This document shows positions 24,127-32,654 of a stretch of 34,116 bases of DNA, piece after piece. The notes beneath the pieces are model-generated. The model saw only the letters and a list, made by a program, of their open reading frames with translations. It was not told the DNA's origin and did no database searches. Both the position numbers and the translations under genes were made by a program. The stretch lies in the NCBI RefSeq assembly GCF_028714215.1, contig NZ_JAQTMS010000058.1, positions 1 to 34,116 on the forward strand, read 5' to 3'. Source of the DNA: Rhodoferax sp. (GTDB lineage: Bacteria > Pseudomonadota > Gammaproteobacteria > Burkholderiales > Burkholderiaceae_C). The first letter of the stretch is position 1. Every line of letters begins with the position of its first letter.

Positions 24127-25620
24127 ATGAACCCTCTCGCCCCGCCCGCCGCCTCATCCTCCTCCTCGGCGACCGCGCCACGCCCCGCCATCTCGGCCTG
24201 GCCCGATGTCGCCAGCCTTTATCGCCGCTTCGACGCCTTGGTCAAGCAACCGATGCGGCCGATCCGCGCCGACAAGCTGCCGCAGGTGATGCGCTATTTT
24301 GAAGACCGCTGCCAGGGCTCCAGGCGTCTGGCCGAACGCGCCAAGGCCGTGATCCCCGGCGGCGTGCAGCACAACCTGGCCTTCAACCACCCCTTCCCGC
24401 TGGCCATTGCCCAGGCCGACGGCGCCCACATGACCGATGTGGACGGCAACCGCTACATCGACTTCCTGCAGGCCGGCGGCCCGACGCTACTGGGCTCCAA
24501 CCATCCGCTGGTGCGGCAGAAGGTCAACGAGGTGCTGGATTCGTGCGGCCCGGTCACCGGCCTGCTGCACGAGTACGAGGTGAAGCTGGCCGAGCTGGTG
24601 TGCCAGAACATGCCCGCGGTCGAGATGGTGCGTCTGCTGGGCTCGGGCACCGAGGCGGTCATGGGCGCCGTGCGACTGGCGCGCGCCTACACCCGCAAGA
24701 AATGGATCATCAAGGTCGGCGGCGCCTACCACGGCTGGAGCGATCAGCTGGTCTACGGCATGCGCCTGCCCAGCACCGGCCGCATGGAGGCGGTGGGGAT
24801 CCCGCGCGGCGCCACCGGCAACACCCAGGAGTGCAACCCCAACGACCTGGACGCGTTGCGCCGCAAGCTGCAGTTCAACCGTTGGCGCGGTGGCACGGCG
24901 GCCGTGCTGCTGGAGCCGCTAGGCCCCGAGAGCGGCACCCGCCCCGTGCACCCCGACTACAACCGCCAGGTGCGCGCGTTATGCGACGAATTTGGCGCGC
25001 TGATGATCTTCGACGAGGTGGTCACCGGTTTTCGTGTCGGCATGGGCGGCGCGCAGGCCTACTTCGATGTGAAACCCGACATCACCGTGCTGGGCAAGTG
25101 CCTGTCCGGCGGCTACCCCATGGCCGGCGCCATCGGTGGCCGCAAGGACGTGATGATGCTGCTGGTGGGCGGCATCGGCACCAGTTCGCGCCGCGCCTTC
25201 GTGGGCGGCACGCTGTCGGCCAACCCGCTGTCCTGCGTGGCCGGTTACTACGCACTGCTGGAAGCGCAGCGCAGCGACGCGGCCGGCGTGGCCGGGCGTG
25301 CCGGCGACCGGCTGCGCCAGGGCCTGGACGCCATCATCAACCGCCTGGGCCTGCCCTACGTGGCCTACAACATGGGCTCCATCGTGCACCTGCAGACCTC
25401 GGGCGTGCTGCTGCTCGACACCAGCAACATCTTCAAGCTCTTGCGCGTGAAGAACGAAGCCGGTCGACGCAAGCACATGATGGAGGCGATGGGCGCGGCC
25501 TACACCGCGCACGGCGTCATCACGCTGGCCGGCAGCCGCATCTACACCAGCCTGGCCGACACCGACGAGGTGATCGACGACGCGCTGAACCGCTTCGAAG
25601 ACGTCTTCAAGCTGGTGTGA
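24127..25620 (+). CDS. Class III aminotransferase (glutamate-1-semialdehyde-aminomutase-like)
   Basis: 497 residues of the fold-type I, class III PLP aminotransferase family, closest in layout to HemL-like enzymes. Asp296 (FDEVVTGFR) binds the PLP pyridine nitrogen and Lys324 (LGKCLSGGYP) forms the Schiff base. SGTEAV binds phosphate. The N-terminus carries about 60 extra residues, starting with a low-complexity Ala/Pro/Ser stretch, compared with typical 430-residue relatives. A HemL role is unlikely in this catabolic context; transamination of an amino-sugar, amino-polyol or sugar-derived aldehyde/ketone is more probable. It lies 32 bases after the aldolase gene. Confidence 0.88.
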   Translation: MNPLAPPAASSSSSATAPRPAISAWPDVASLYRRFDALVKQPMRPIRADKLPQVMRYFEDRCQGSRRLAERAKAVIPGGVQHNLAFNHPFPLAIAQADGAHMTDVDGNRYIDFLQAGGPTLLGSNHPLVRQKVNEVLDSCGPVTGLLHEYEVKLAELVCQNMPAVEMVRLLGSGTEAVMGAVRLARAYTRKKWIIKVGGAYHGWSDQLVYGMRLPSTGRMEAVGIPRGATGNTQECNPNDLDALRRKLQFNRWRGGTAAVLLEPLGPESGTRPVHPDYNRQVRALCDEFGALMIFDEVVTGFRVGMGGAQAYFDVKPDITVLGKCLSGGYPMAGAIGGRKDVMMLLVGGIGTSSRRAFVGGTLSANPLSCVAGYYALLEAQRSDAAGVAGRAGDRLRQGLDAIINRLGLPYVAYNMGSIVHLQTSGVLLLDTSNIFKLLRVKNEAGRRKHMMEAMGAAYTAHGVITLAGSRIYTSLADTDEVIDDALNRFEDVFKLV

Positions 25621-25624
25621 CGCG

Positions 25625-26257
25625 ATGACGACCGAAGACGCACTGCAAGGGCAATGGCGCCAGCTTCGCGAGCGGCTGCAGGGCAGACAACTGCTGGGCA
25701 AAGACGGCGCCAGCCTGTCGCTGCGCATCCCGGGCCGTGACGCGATGTGGTTCGGCTGCGGGCCCGAGGCGGCACCGCAGAGGGTGCCGCTGCGGGCGGC
25801 TGCCGGCGCAAGCGAAGTCCATGCCGCGGTCTACGCCGCACGCGGCGATGTCGGTGCCGTCGCCGTGGGGGGAGCTGAGTTCGGTTGCTGTCTGGCGGAT
25901 TTCGGCGGCGCGATGCCGCAGGTCTTTGACGAGCAGGCGCGCCACCTGGGCCACATGGGGCCGGCGGTCAGTGATGCCGAATACATCGCGCGCTCCCTTG
26001 GCAAAGGGGGCAACGTGTTGCTGTCGCAGGGCCGCCCGGTCTGCCTGGGCATGACCACCACCCGCCTGGCCTTGAACGCCGAGCTGTTCGAGAAGTGCGC
26101 CAAAGCCTATGTGCTGGCGCTGGCCAGTGGCGCGCGCGTGAAGCCCCTGCCCTGGTGGGTGCGGGCCATCGCCAACTCCCGCCTCCATAAAGACGAGCGC
26201 CGCGCGGCGCAAGCTTTCGCTCGCGGCGAATTGCCGATCGAGAGTCGCGGCTACTAG
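25625..26257 (+). CDS. Degenerate class II aldolase-like protein
   Basis: 210 residues. It aligns in outline with the aldolase gene two positions upstream: GKDGASLSLRI corresponds to GTGGNIALRI, EVHAAVYAARGDVGAVAV to the ESGLH...HTHQP region, and LLSQGRPVCLG to LNHGVLCCG. The metal ligands are lost: the His-x-His place reads VGGAEF and the third His is Gln. The acidic residue (Glu64) remains. It is thus a probable non-catalytic aldolase homologue, perhaps a partner or regulatory subunit of the active one. ATG at 25625, four bases after the aminotransferase stop. Confidence 0.7.
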   Translation: MTTEDALQGQWRQLRERLQGRQLLGKDGASLSLRIPGRDAMWFGCGPEAAPQRVPLRAAAGASEVHAAVYAARGDVGAVAVGGAEFGCCLADFGGAMPQVFDEQARHLGHMGPAVSDAEYIARSLGKGGNVLLSQGRPVCLGMTTTRLALNAELFEKCAKAYVLALASGARVKPLPWWVRAIANSRLHKDERRAAQAFARGELPIESRGY

Positions 26258-26300
26258 CAATTTTGCGGATCAACTCTAAACAGGAAAGAGAAGCCTCAGC

Positions 26301-27461
26301 ATGGAACCCGTTTCGTCGTCGTATTCTCTGCGCCAGATTGCATCCGCCTTGCTGATCGGCTCCGTCGCATTGCTCGTGCTGGGACTCCAGCCCATTTTGC
26401 TGGGCGAACTGGTCGACAAGCACTTCATCACCATGGAGGGGGTGGGCATCATCGCGATGGGCGAGATCGTCACCCTCGGGCTGGGCGTGGCCTTGGGCGA
26501 TGCGCTGCTGCCGCTGTCCCGCTATCGCTCCATTACCGCCATCGCCGCACTGCTGGCAGCCGGCCTCGACCTCGCCACCAGCTTCGCCACAGGCGATAAC
26601 CAGATGATCGTGTTGCGGGCGGCTGCCGGTCTGGCGGAAGGTGTGCTGGTCTGGGTTGCCACCAGCATCATTGTGCGCAGCACCAAGCCGGAGCGTCTGG
26701 CCGCCATCTTCATGGTGGTGCAAACCCTGAGCCAGAGCGGGGTGGCCGCATTGCTGGCGGCCTGGGTGGTGCCACGCAGCGGCTGGCAAGGTGGCTTTCA
26801 GGTGTTGTGCGCGGTCACCGCTCTGGCGGCCGTGCTGGCACTGGGATTGCCGCCGCGGCTGGCGCCGCTCGGCAGCGCGACCGGCCCCAAACTGCGCTGG
26901 TCGACTGCCAACGTGCTGCCATTGGCCGCCGCCTTTGCCCAGATGGCGGCACTTGGCGCCCTGTGGGCGTATCTGGAGCCGCTGGGATTGAGGATCGGTT
27001 TCGATGCGCAGGGCGCGCAGGCCATGATCTCAGAAATGCTGGCCATGCAGGTCGTTGGCGGCATTGCGGCGATCTGGTGCGTGCGCCGCCTGGGCGTCGT
27101 CTCGACCCTGGGTACGGGCGCGGCCGTGCTCGCCGCCGTGGCGACGTGCCTTTACCTTTTGCCCACCGGCGCGACGCTGCAGTTTGCACTCCTGTGCGCC
27201 GTCTTTGGCTTTGTCTGGCTGTTCCTGATGCCCTTCCACGTGGCGCTGGCTTTTCGGGCCGACGCCAAGGGCCGGGTGGCGATGCTGATTCCGGCGGCCC
27301 AGTTGCTGGGTTCGGCTTTTGGCCCTCTGGTCGCCTCCTTTACCGTCACCGGCGATGCGGCGCGCCCGGTGCCACTCGTGAGCCTGTGCTTTGCCGCCAG
27401 CGCTGTGGCTTTGATCCTGCTGGGCCGGCGGCACTGGATGTCACGACCGGCAGGCGCTTGA
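26301..27461 (+). CDS. MFS transporter
   Basis: 386 residues with about twelve hydrophobic helices, single-domain major facilitator superfamily. The loops between helices carry typical positive residues (for example RSTKPERLAAIFM), and the C-terminal half has LAFRADAKGRVAMLIPAAQLLG. No family-specific motif tells the substrate. The start has AGGAAAGAG upstream. By position it should carry the cluster's substrate or product across the inner membrane; import and export are both possible. Confidence 0.85.
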   Translation: MEPVSSSYSLRQIASALLIGSVALLVLGLQPILLGELVDKHFITMEGVGIIAMGEIVTLGLGVALGDALLPLSRYRSITAIAALLAAGLDLATSFATGDNQMIVLRAAAGLAEGVLVWVATSIIVRSTKPERLAAIFMVVQTLSQSGVAALLAAWVVPRSGWQGGFQVLCAVTALAAVLALGLPPRLAPLGSATGPKLRWSTANVLPLAAAFAQMAALGALWAYLEPLGLRIGFDAQGAQAMISEMLAMQVVGGIAAIWCVRRLGVVSTLGTGAAVLAAVATCLYLLPTGATLQFALLCAVFGFVWLFLMPFHVALAFRADAKGRVAMLIPAAQLLGSAFGPLVASFTVTGDAARPVPLVSLCFAASAVALILLGRRHWMSRPAGA

Positions 27462-27505
27462 AAACTGGCTGCGCACACTGACAAACACCCAACGAGGAGA
27501 AGACG

Positions 27506-27823
27506 ATGCGACTTTTGAAATCCTTGCTGAGCGCGCTCTTGCTGACCATGGCATGTTCCGGCCAGGCGCAACTGAGCGAACGCCAGAGCCGCCTGCTGGT
27601 CGTCAACTGCATTCAGTGCCATGCGCGGGGCAACGCCGGCTTTCCGATCATGGGCAACCCGGACGACTGGAAGACCCGCAACCGCCAGGGCGAGGATCGC
27701 CTGTTGCGCAGCGTCATCGAGGGCCTGGGCGGCATGCCGCCGCTGGGTTATTGCGCGGCTTGCAGCGAGGCCGATCTGCGCGCCCTGACCCGCCTGGTTG
27801 CCGGACTGGAAGGAGGCAAATGA
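27506..27823 (+). CDS. Small c-type cytochrome (c5-like)
   Basis: 105 residues: Sec signal peptide (residues 1-21), one haem site C35-x-x-C38-H39 (CIQCH), axial Met77 (GGMPPLG) and a C83-x-x-C86 pair as in cytochrome c5. It is periplasmic after export and haem attachment. A GAGGAG ribosome-binding site precedes the ATG. Its stop TGA overlaps the first candidate ATG of the FAD oxidase gene, so the two are tightly coupled. It is the probable electron acceptor for that oxidase. Confidence 0.88.
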   Translation: MRLLKSLLSALLLTMACSGQAQLSERQSRLLVVNCIQCHARGNAGFPIMGNPDDWKTRNRQGEDRLLRSVIEGLGGMPPLGYCAACSEADLRALTRLVAGLEGGK

Positions 27824-29226
27824 TGAGCCCCGATCGCCGCCTGTTTCTCGGCACGGCCGCCGCCGGTGCCGTGGCCACCTTGTTGCCAGGCTGCGGTTCC
27901 CGCGGCAGCGAGCCGCAGATGCCGGTCTCCTATGAACTGGGCCACCCGCTGCCTTGGGTCAACTGGGCCGGCAACCAGTATTGCTTCCCCAAGCAGCGGC
28001 TTGCCCCCGCTTCGGAAGCCGAAGTCGTCGACGCGTTGCGCCAGGCAGCTGGCCGGGTGCGCGCTGTTGGCACCGGTCATTCCTTCACCGCGCTGGTGCC
28101 GACCGACGACACGCTGATTGCAACCGATTTGCTGAGTGGACTGGTCGGCCACGACGCGACCCGCCTGCAGGCCGAGCTGTGGGCCGGCACGCGCCTGAAC
28201 GACGTCGGCCCCTTGCTGGCGGGCATTGGGCAGGCCTTGCCCATCATGCCCGACGTCGACCACTTCGCGCTGGGCGGCGCCATCGCCACTTCGGTGCATG
28301 GCACCAGCGCACGCTTCGGTTCACTTTCCAGCCACATCGTTGGCCTGACCCTGGCGACGCCCAGCGGTGAACTGGTCGAGTGCTCGGCCACGCAGCAGCC
28401 CGCTGTATTCAACGCGGCGCGCGTGTCGGTTGGATCGCTGGGCGTCATCACCCGGGTCAGGCTGCAGAACGAACAGCCGTTCCAACTGACCGAGGTCAAC
28501 CGCGTCGAGCGCACCGAGGATGTGCTGGCCGATCTGGAGCAGCGCTTTGCCCGGCATCGCCATTTCGAATTCCTGCCGCTGCCGAATTCCGATCTGAGCG
28601 CCACCGTGGCCACCGACCTGGCAAAACCGCAAGACAAGAACCTGGGCCAGGACGATCCGCAGGCCCTCAACCAGTTGCGCCAGGTTTTCGACGCCGTCAG
28701 TTGGATGCCGGGTGCCGCCCTGGTCTACGACCGTGTGCTGAAGATCGCCATGGGCGACGCCGCATCCAGCGTTCGCACCGGCCCGTCGTACCAGGTGTTC
28801 CCGCACGAGCGCGGCATACGTTTCCGCGAGATGGAGTACACGGTGCCGGCCGCTGCCGGGCCGGCCTGCGTGCGCGAGATACTTCGGACCCTACGCGAGC
28901 GCCAGATTCCGGTCTGCTTCCCGCTGGAGTACCGCCGTGTCGACGCCGACGACATCTGGCTGTCCATGTTTGAAGGCCGGCCGGGCGCCACCATCTCGGT
29001 GCATCAGTTCGGCGATCTCGATCACCGCCCCTATTTCGCCGCGATCGAGCCGATCTTCTGGAAGTACGAGGGGCGTCCGCATTGGGGCAAGCTGCACACG
29101 CTGGACGCCAAGCGTCTGGCGGCCCTTTACCCGAAGCACTGGAAGGACTTCCAGGAGGTGCGCCAGCACCTTGACCCGCAGGGCAAAATGCTCAATCCCC
29201 ATCTGAGAACAATTTTTGGAGCCTGA
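27823..29226 (+). CDS. FAD-dependent sugar-lactone/polyol oxidoreductase with Tat signal
   Basis: 467 residues, vanillyl-alcohol-oxidase-type FAD fold with a D-arabinono-1,4-lactone oxidase C-terminal domain. The N-terminus is a twin-arginine signal (DRRLFLG, residues 4-10) followed by LLPGC, a lipobox-like site at C24, so a periplasmic, possibly lipid-anchored enzyme is likely. The FAD loop GTGHSFTALVPTDD has His86 where covalently flavinylated relatives have their FAD-linked His. The end HWGKLHTLDA ... LDPQGKMLNPHLRTIFG is typical of the family. I chose ATG 27823 (six bases after AGGAGG) over 27820. Electrons probably go to the c-type cytochrome encoded just before. Substrate: an aldose, polyol or lactone, not determined. 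Confidence 0.88.
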   Translation: MSPDRRLFLGTAAAGAVATLLPGCGSRGSEPQMPVSYELGHPLPWVNWAGNQYCFPKQRLAPASEAEVVDALRQAAGRVRAVGTGHSFTALVPTDDTLIATDLLSGLVGHDATRLQAELWAGTRLNDVGPLLAGIGQALPIMPDVDHFALGGAIATSVHGTSARFGSLSSHIVGLTLATPSGELVECSATQQPAVFNAARVSVGSLGVITRVRLQNEQPFQLTEVNRVERTEDVLADLEQRFARHRHFEFLPLPNSDLSATVATDLAKPQDKNLGQDDPQALNQLRQVFDAVSWMPGAALVYDRVLKIAMGDAASSVRTGPSYQVFPHERGIRFREMEYTVPAAAGPACVREILRTLRERQIPVCFPLEYRRVDADDIWLSMFEGRPGATISVHQFGDLDHRPYFAAIEPIFWKYEGRPHWGKLHTLDAKRLAALYPKHWKDFQEVRQHLDPQGKMLNPHLRTIFGA

Positions 29227-29229
29227 AGC

Positions 29230-30495
29230 ATGGTATCGCGTCGTACTCTCATGTTCAGTGGCGCGGCCGCCGCCGCGCTGGCGTTGGCACGGCCGCGCGA
29301 ATTCAGCGGTGGCCATGCGGCCTATTTCGCCAAGCTCAACGCGACGCTGCGCCACCACGGCATCGATCGGCCGGTGCTGCTGGTCGATCTGGACCGGCTC
29401 GACCGCAACATCGACCGCGTGGTCAAGTCGGCCGCGACCGGCACGCGGCGCAACTACCGCATCGTGGTCAAGTCGGTGCCCAGTCCGGCGCTGGTCGCTT
29501 ACATCGCGACGCGGGCCGCGACCAATTCCGGCATGGTGTTCCATCGTCCCTTCCTTCAGGAGCTGGCACGCCGGCGACCGCAGTCCGACCTGCTGCTGGG
29601 CAAGCCCATGCCGGTGGCCGCGGTGGCCACCTTCTACGAGCAGCACAGTGGAATGTTCGACCCGGCACAGCAATTGCAGTGGCTGGTCGACTCGCCGGCG
29701 CGGCTGACGCAGTACCTGCAACTGGCGCAGGGGCGCCGGCTGCGGCTGCGCGTGAACCTGGAGATCGACGTCGGTCTGCATCGCGGCGGCTTTGCCGATC
29801 CGGCGGCGCTGGCCGGCGCGCTCGCCACCATTGCCGCCCATCCGGAACAGCTGGATTTTTCCGGCTTCATGGGCTACGACGCCCACATCATGGGACTGCC
29901 GGGATTGCTGGCGAGCGGCGAAATCCCCCGGGTGAAGGCGCGCTATGGCGCCTTCGTCGATACCTTGCGTCGCCAGTTCCCACAACTCGCGCAAGGGCCG
30001 CTGACCTTCAACGGCGCCGGCAGCCCGACCTTTCGCAATTACGAAACCGACTCGCCGCTGAACGACATCTCGGTCGGCACCGCGTTGATGAAACCGAGCC
30101 ACTACGACCTACCCCTGCTCGCCGACTTCGAGCCGGCGGCCTTCATCGCCACGCCGGTGCTCAAGCGACAGGCCAGCACCGGCGTGCCGACGCTGGAGTG
30201 GCTGCGCGGGCCGCAACGCCTGTGGGACCGCAACACGGCCGACACGCTGTTCACCTACAGCGGCAACTGGCTGGCCGAGCCGGCGTCACCCGCCGGCGTG
30301 CAACGCGCCGGAATCTACGCCAGTTCCAACCAGGAGGGCTATTACGCGGCCAGCGGCGTGCAGCTCGCGGTCGACGACTTCTTCTTCCTGCGTCCCACGC
30401 AGTCGGAGGCGGTGCTGCTGCAATTCGGTGACCTGCTCGGGGTGCGCGCGGACCGCATCGAACAGCGCTGGCCGGTGCTCACTGTGGGCCTGTAA
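29230..30495 (+). CDS. Tat-exported PLP enzyme, D-threonine aldolase/DSD1 family
   Basis: 421 residues, fold-type III PLP enzyme (alanine-racemase-like N-terminal barrel). Lys81 in YRIVVKSVPS is the expected PLP lysine, and the barrel continues through LRVNLEIDVGLHRGGF and FNGAGSPTF. The N-terminus is a twin-arginine-type signal (SRRTLMFSGAAAAALALA), unusual for this cytosolic-type family. Near the C-terminus, where D-threonine aldolase and D-serine dehydratase bind a metal through His-x-Cys, it reads LRPTQSEAV, so those ligands are absent. The reaction could be racemisation or another PLP reaction on an amino compound. It begins three bases after the oxidase stop and is the last gene of the plus-strand cluster. 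Confidence 0.82.
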   Translation: MVSRRTLMFSGAAAAALALARPREFSGGHAAYFAKLNATLRHHGIDRPVLLVDLDRLDRNIDRVVKSAATGTRRNYRIVVKSVPSPALVAYIATRAATNSGMVFHRPFLQELARRRPQSDLLLGKPMPVAAVATFYEQHSGMFDPAQQLQWLVDSPARLTQYLQLAQGRRLRLRVNLEIDVGLHRGGFADPAALAGALATIAAHPEQLDFSGFMGYDAHIMGLPGLLASGEIPRVKARYGAFVDTLRRQFPQLAQGPLTFNGAGSPTFRNYETDSPLNDISVGTALMKPSHYDLPLLADFEPAAFIATPVLKRQASTGVPTLEWLRGPQRLWDRNTADTLFTYSGNWLAEPASPAGVQRAGIYASSNQEGYYAASGVQLAVDDFFFLRPTQSEAVLLQFGDLLGVRADRIEQRWPVLTVGL

Positions 30496-30587
30496 CGAAG
30501 AATGTCCGGTTGCACTTGACCAGCGTCACAAGCCGCTGCTGCAAGGCATCCAACCCTTCGATACTCGGCTGGCGACCGCAACCAAGC

Positions 30588-31103
30588 TCAGGCGCGCCGG
30601 CGCACCGCGGTCAGGATACCGCGCAGGATCTCAATCGGCGGCGGCGGGCAACCCGGCACCCAGACGTCGACCGGAATGACGCTGGAAACAGGCCCGCAAC
30701 TGGCGTAGTTCTCGCCAAAAATGCCGCCGTCGCAGCCACAGTCACCGACCGCCACCACCAGCCGCGGTTCCGGCGTGGCGTCGAAGGTGCGACGCAAGGC
30801 GGTGGCCATGTTGCGCGACACCGGCCCGGTCACCAGCAGCAGGTCGGCGTGGCGCGGGCTGGCGACAAACTTGATGCCCAGGCCTTCGATGTTGTAGTAG
30901 GGATTGCCCAGCGCATTGATCTCCAGCTCGCAGCCGTTGCAGGAGCCGGCATCGACCATGCGAATGGTCAGCGCCTTGCCCAGGATCTTCAACACATCGG
31001 CCTGGATACGCCCGATCTCGCCCTCTGCCGCGGCTCCGATATCGGGCGCCGGCTCGCTCCGGATGCCGTGCCTGGCAATTTGCTTGACAACGCGCCAAAT
31101 CAT
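30588..31103 (-). CDS. hyfI: HyfI (NuoB-like) small subunit, complex 3
   Basis: 171 residues, same length as the complex 2 protein. Cluster ligands are C55, C58 (SCNGCELE), C122 (GDCG) and C152 (PGCPP), with two extra cysteines (C124, C136) not seen in the other copies. There is no ferredoxin domain. ATG at 31103 overlaps the large-subunit stop. It ends tail to tail with the PLP-enzyme gene, 92 bases away, with no clear terminator hairpin between. Confidence 0.93.
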   Translation of the reverse strand: MIWRVVKQIARHGIRSEPAPDIGAAAEGEIGRIQADVLKILGKALTIRMVDAGSCNGCELEINALGNPYYNIEGLGIKFVASPRHADLLLVTGPVSRNMATALRRTFDATPEPRLVVAVGDCGCDGGIFGENYASCGPVSSVIPVDVWVPGCPPPPIEILRGILTAVRRRA

Positions 31104-32650
31104 AGGTCTTGCCCCGAATAGCTGAGGTTGAACGACTTGTTGATGAGCGGAAAGTCGGGCACGATGTTGCCGATCACGGCGTGCTCCAGCACCGGCCAGT
31201 TCTGCCACGAGGGATCATGGCAATGGCAGCGCACAATGCGATGCTGCCTGGCGGCGCTATCGAGTTCCAGCACCACCAGCAACTCGCCACGCCAGCCCTC
31301 GACCCAGCCGGCGCCCCGGCTGGCCGCAGCGGGCATGGCAACTTCCTGGCGCAGCGGGCCGGCCGGCAGGTCCGCCAGGATTGCGCGTATCAGTCGCAGC
31401 GATTCGAAAACCTCGTCAAAACGCACCAGCACACGCGCCGCGACGTCGCCATTGCGGTGTGTTGCCATCCTGACCTGCAACTGCTCGTAAGGCGCCCACG
31501 GATGGTCGCTGCGCAAGTCCCAGGCCTGACCGCTGGCACGCCCGGCCAGTCCGGTCAGCCCCAATTGCGCCGCCAGCGCCGGCGTGACGCGACCGGTGGT
31601 CATGAAACGGTCCTGCAATCCGGCATGTTCCTCGTACACCGCGCGCAGGTTCTGCACTTCGGGCTCGATCGCATCGCATTGCCGGCGCAAGCGGTCTATC
31701 AGTGCCTGATCAAGGTCGCCGGCGACGCCGCCGGGGACTATGCAGTCCATCATCAAGCGGTGCCCGAACGCTTCCTTGGACAGACGCAGCCAGTCTTCGC
31801 GCAAGCGCGAGAACTGCGCCAGGCCAAAGGCAAAAGCCGCGTCGTTGCCCAGCGCACCGAGGTCGCCCAGATGGTTGGCAATGCGTTCACGCTCCAGCAG
31901 CAGCGCGCGCACAGACGCAGCGCGTGGCGTAATTTCGCAACCGGCGGCCGACTCCAGCGCCATGCAGTAAGCCCAGGCGTAGGCCACCGTGGAGTCGCCC
32001 GAGACCCGTCCGGCCAGGCGGTGTCCTTGCAGCGCAGGCATCTGCGTCATGCGCTGCTCTATGCCCTTGTGCGTGTAGCCCAGCCGCTGTTCCAGGCGCA
32101 ATACTTTTTCACCCACCACGGAAAAACGGAAATGCCCCGGCTCAATCACGCCGGCGTGCACCGGACCGACGGCGATCTCGTGCACGCCATCGCCTTCGAC
32201 CCGGACAAAGGGGTAATCGACCAGGGCCGAGTCGGTAAAAGGAGGGACTGCGTCGGCGCCCTGCTGCAAGGGGAAATGCTCCAACGGCCAGGCGCCATGG
32301 TTCAGCCAGGGACGCTGGTCCTGGCAGCCCTGGGCCTGCAGGCCCGACAGATCGGCCAGCGCGCGCTGCATTCTGGCGGCACAGGGGAAGACGGGCACCA
32401 GGTCCGGATAGCGCGTCTGCTGGCCCGGCAAGGACAATTCCAGCCAGGCCAGGCCGTCGGCAATCACATAGGCGGCACACACCGCCCGGCCCTCTGCGGG
32501 CGCGCCGCCCCACAAGGCCAACAGGCGTCCGCCGGCATCCCGCACGGCGCCGGCGGCGGCCAGCCATTCCTGCGCCGTGACGCGCGCACGCGCTATCGGC
32601 ACCGGCGCCGGCAGCCATTGCAGATCGATATTGACAGCGGGAATCTTCAT
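31100..32650 (-). CDS. hyfG: HyfG-like large subunit without [NiFe] ligands, complex 3
   Basis: 516 residues, NuoC-like plus NuoD/large-subunit domains, with GPVHAGVIEPGHFRF at 162-176 and LGYTHKGIE at 190-198. The N-terminal metal motif is RVSGDS (215-220), with S217 and S220 instead of Cys. The C-terminal one is DPSWQNW from 479, with S481 and N484. The tail ends YSGQDL. The metal motifs are nearly identical to complex 2, while the first 130 residues differ much more. ATG at 32650, four bases after the HyfF stop. Confidence 0.9.
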   Translation of the reverse strand: MKIPAVNIDLQWLPAPVPIARARVTAQEWLAAAGAVRDAGGRLLALWGGAPAEGRAVCAAYVIADGLAWLELSLPGQQTRYPDLVPVFPCAARMQRALADLSGLQAQGCQDQRPWLNHGAWPLEHFPLQQGADAVPPFTDSALVDYPFVRVEGDGVHEIAVGPVHAGVIEPGHFRFSVVGEKVLRLEQRLGYTHKGIEQRMTQMPALQGHRLAGRVSGDSTVAYAWAYCMALESAAGCEITPRAASVRALLLERERIANHLGDLGALGNDAAFAFGLAQFSRLREDWLRLSKEAFGHRLMMDCIVPGGVAGDLDQALIDRLRRQCDAIEPEVQNLRAVYEEHAGLQDRFMTTGRVTPALAAQLGLTGLAGRASGQAWDLRSDHPWAPYEQLQVRMATHRNGDVAARVLVRFDEVFESLRLIRAILADLPAGPLRQEVAMPAAASRGAGWVEGWRGELLVVLELDSAARQHRIVRCHCHDPSWQNWPVLEHAVIGNIVPDFPLINKSFNLSYSGQDL

Positions 32651-32654
32651 CGCT

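Noticed and set aside
24127..25620. HemL, glutamate-1-semialdehyde aminomutase of haem synthesis
   Set aside because: The fold family is the same, but the long N-terminal extension and the sugar-catabolic context do not fit a haem gene.
30496..30587. Bidirectional terminator between the converging PLP-enzyme and small-subunit genes
   Set aside because: No stem longer than about 5 bp with a following T-run was found.
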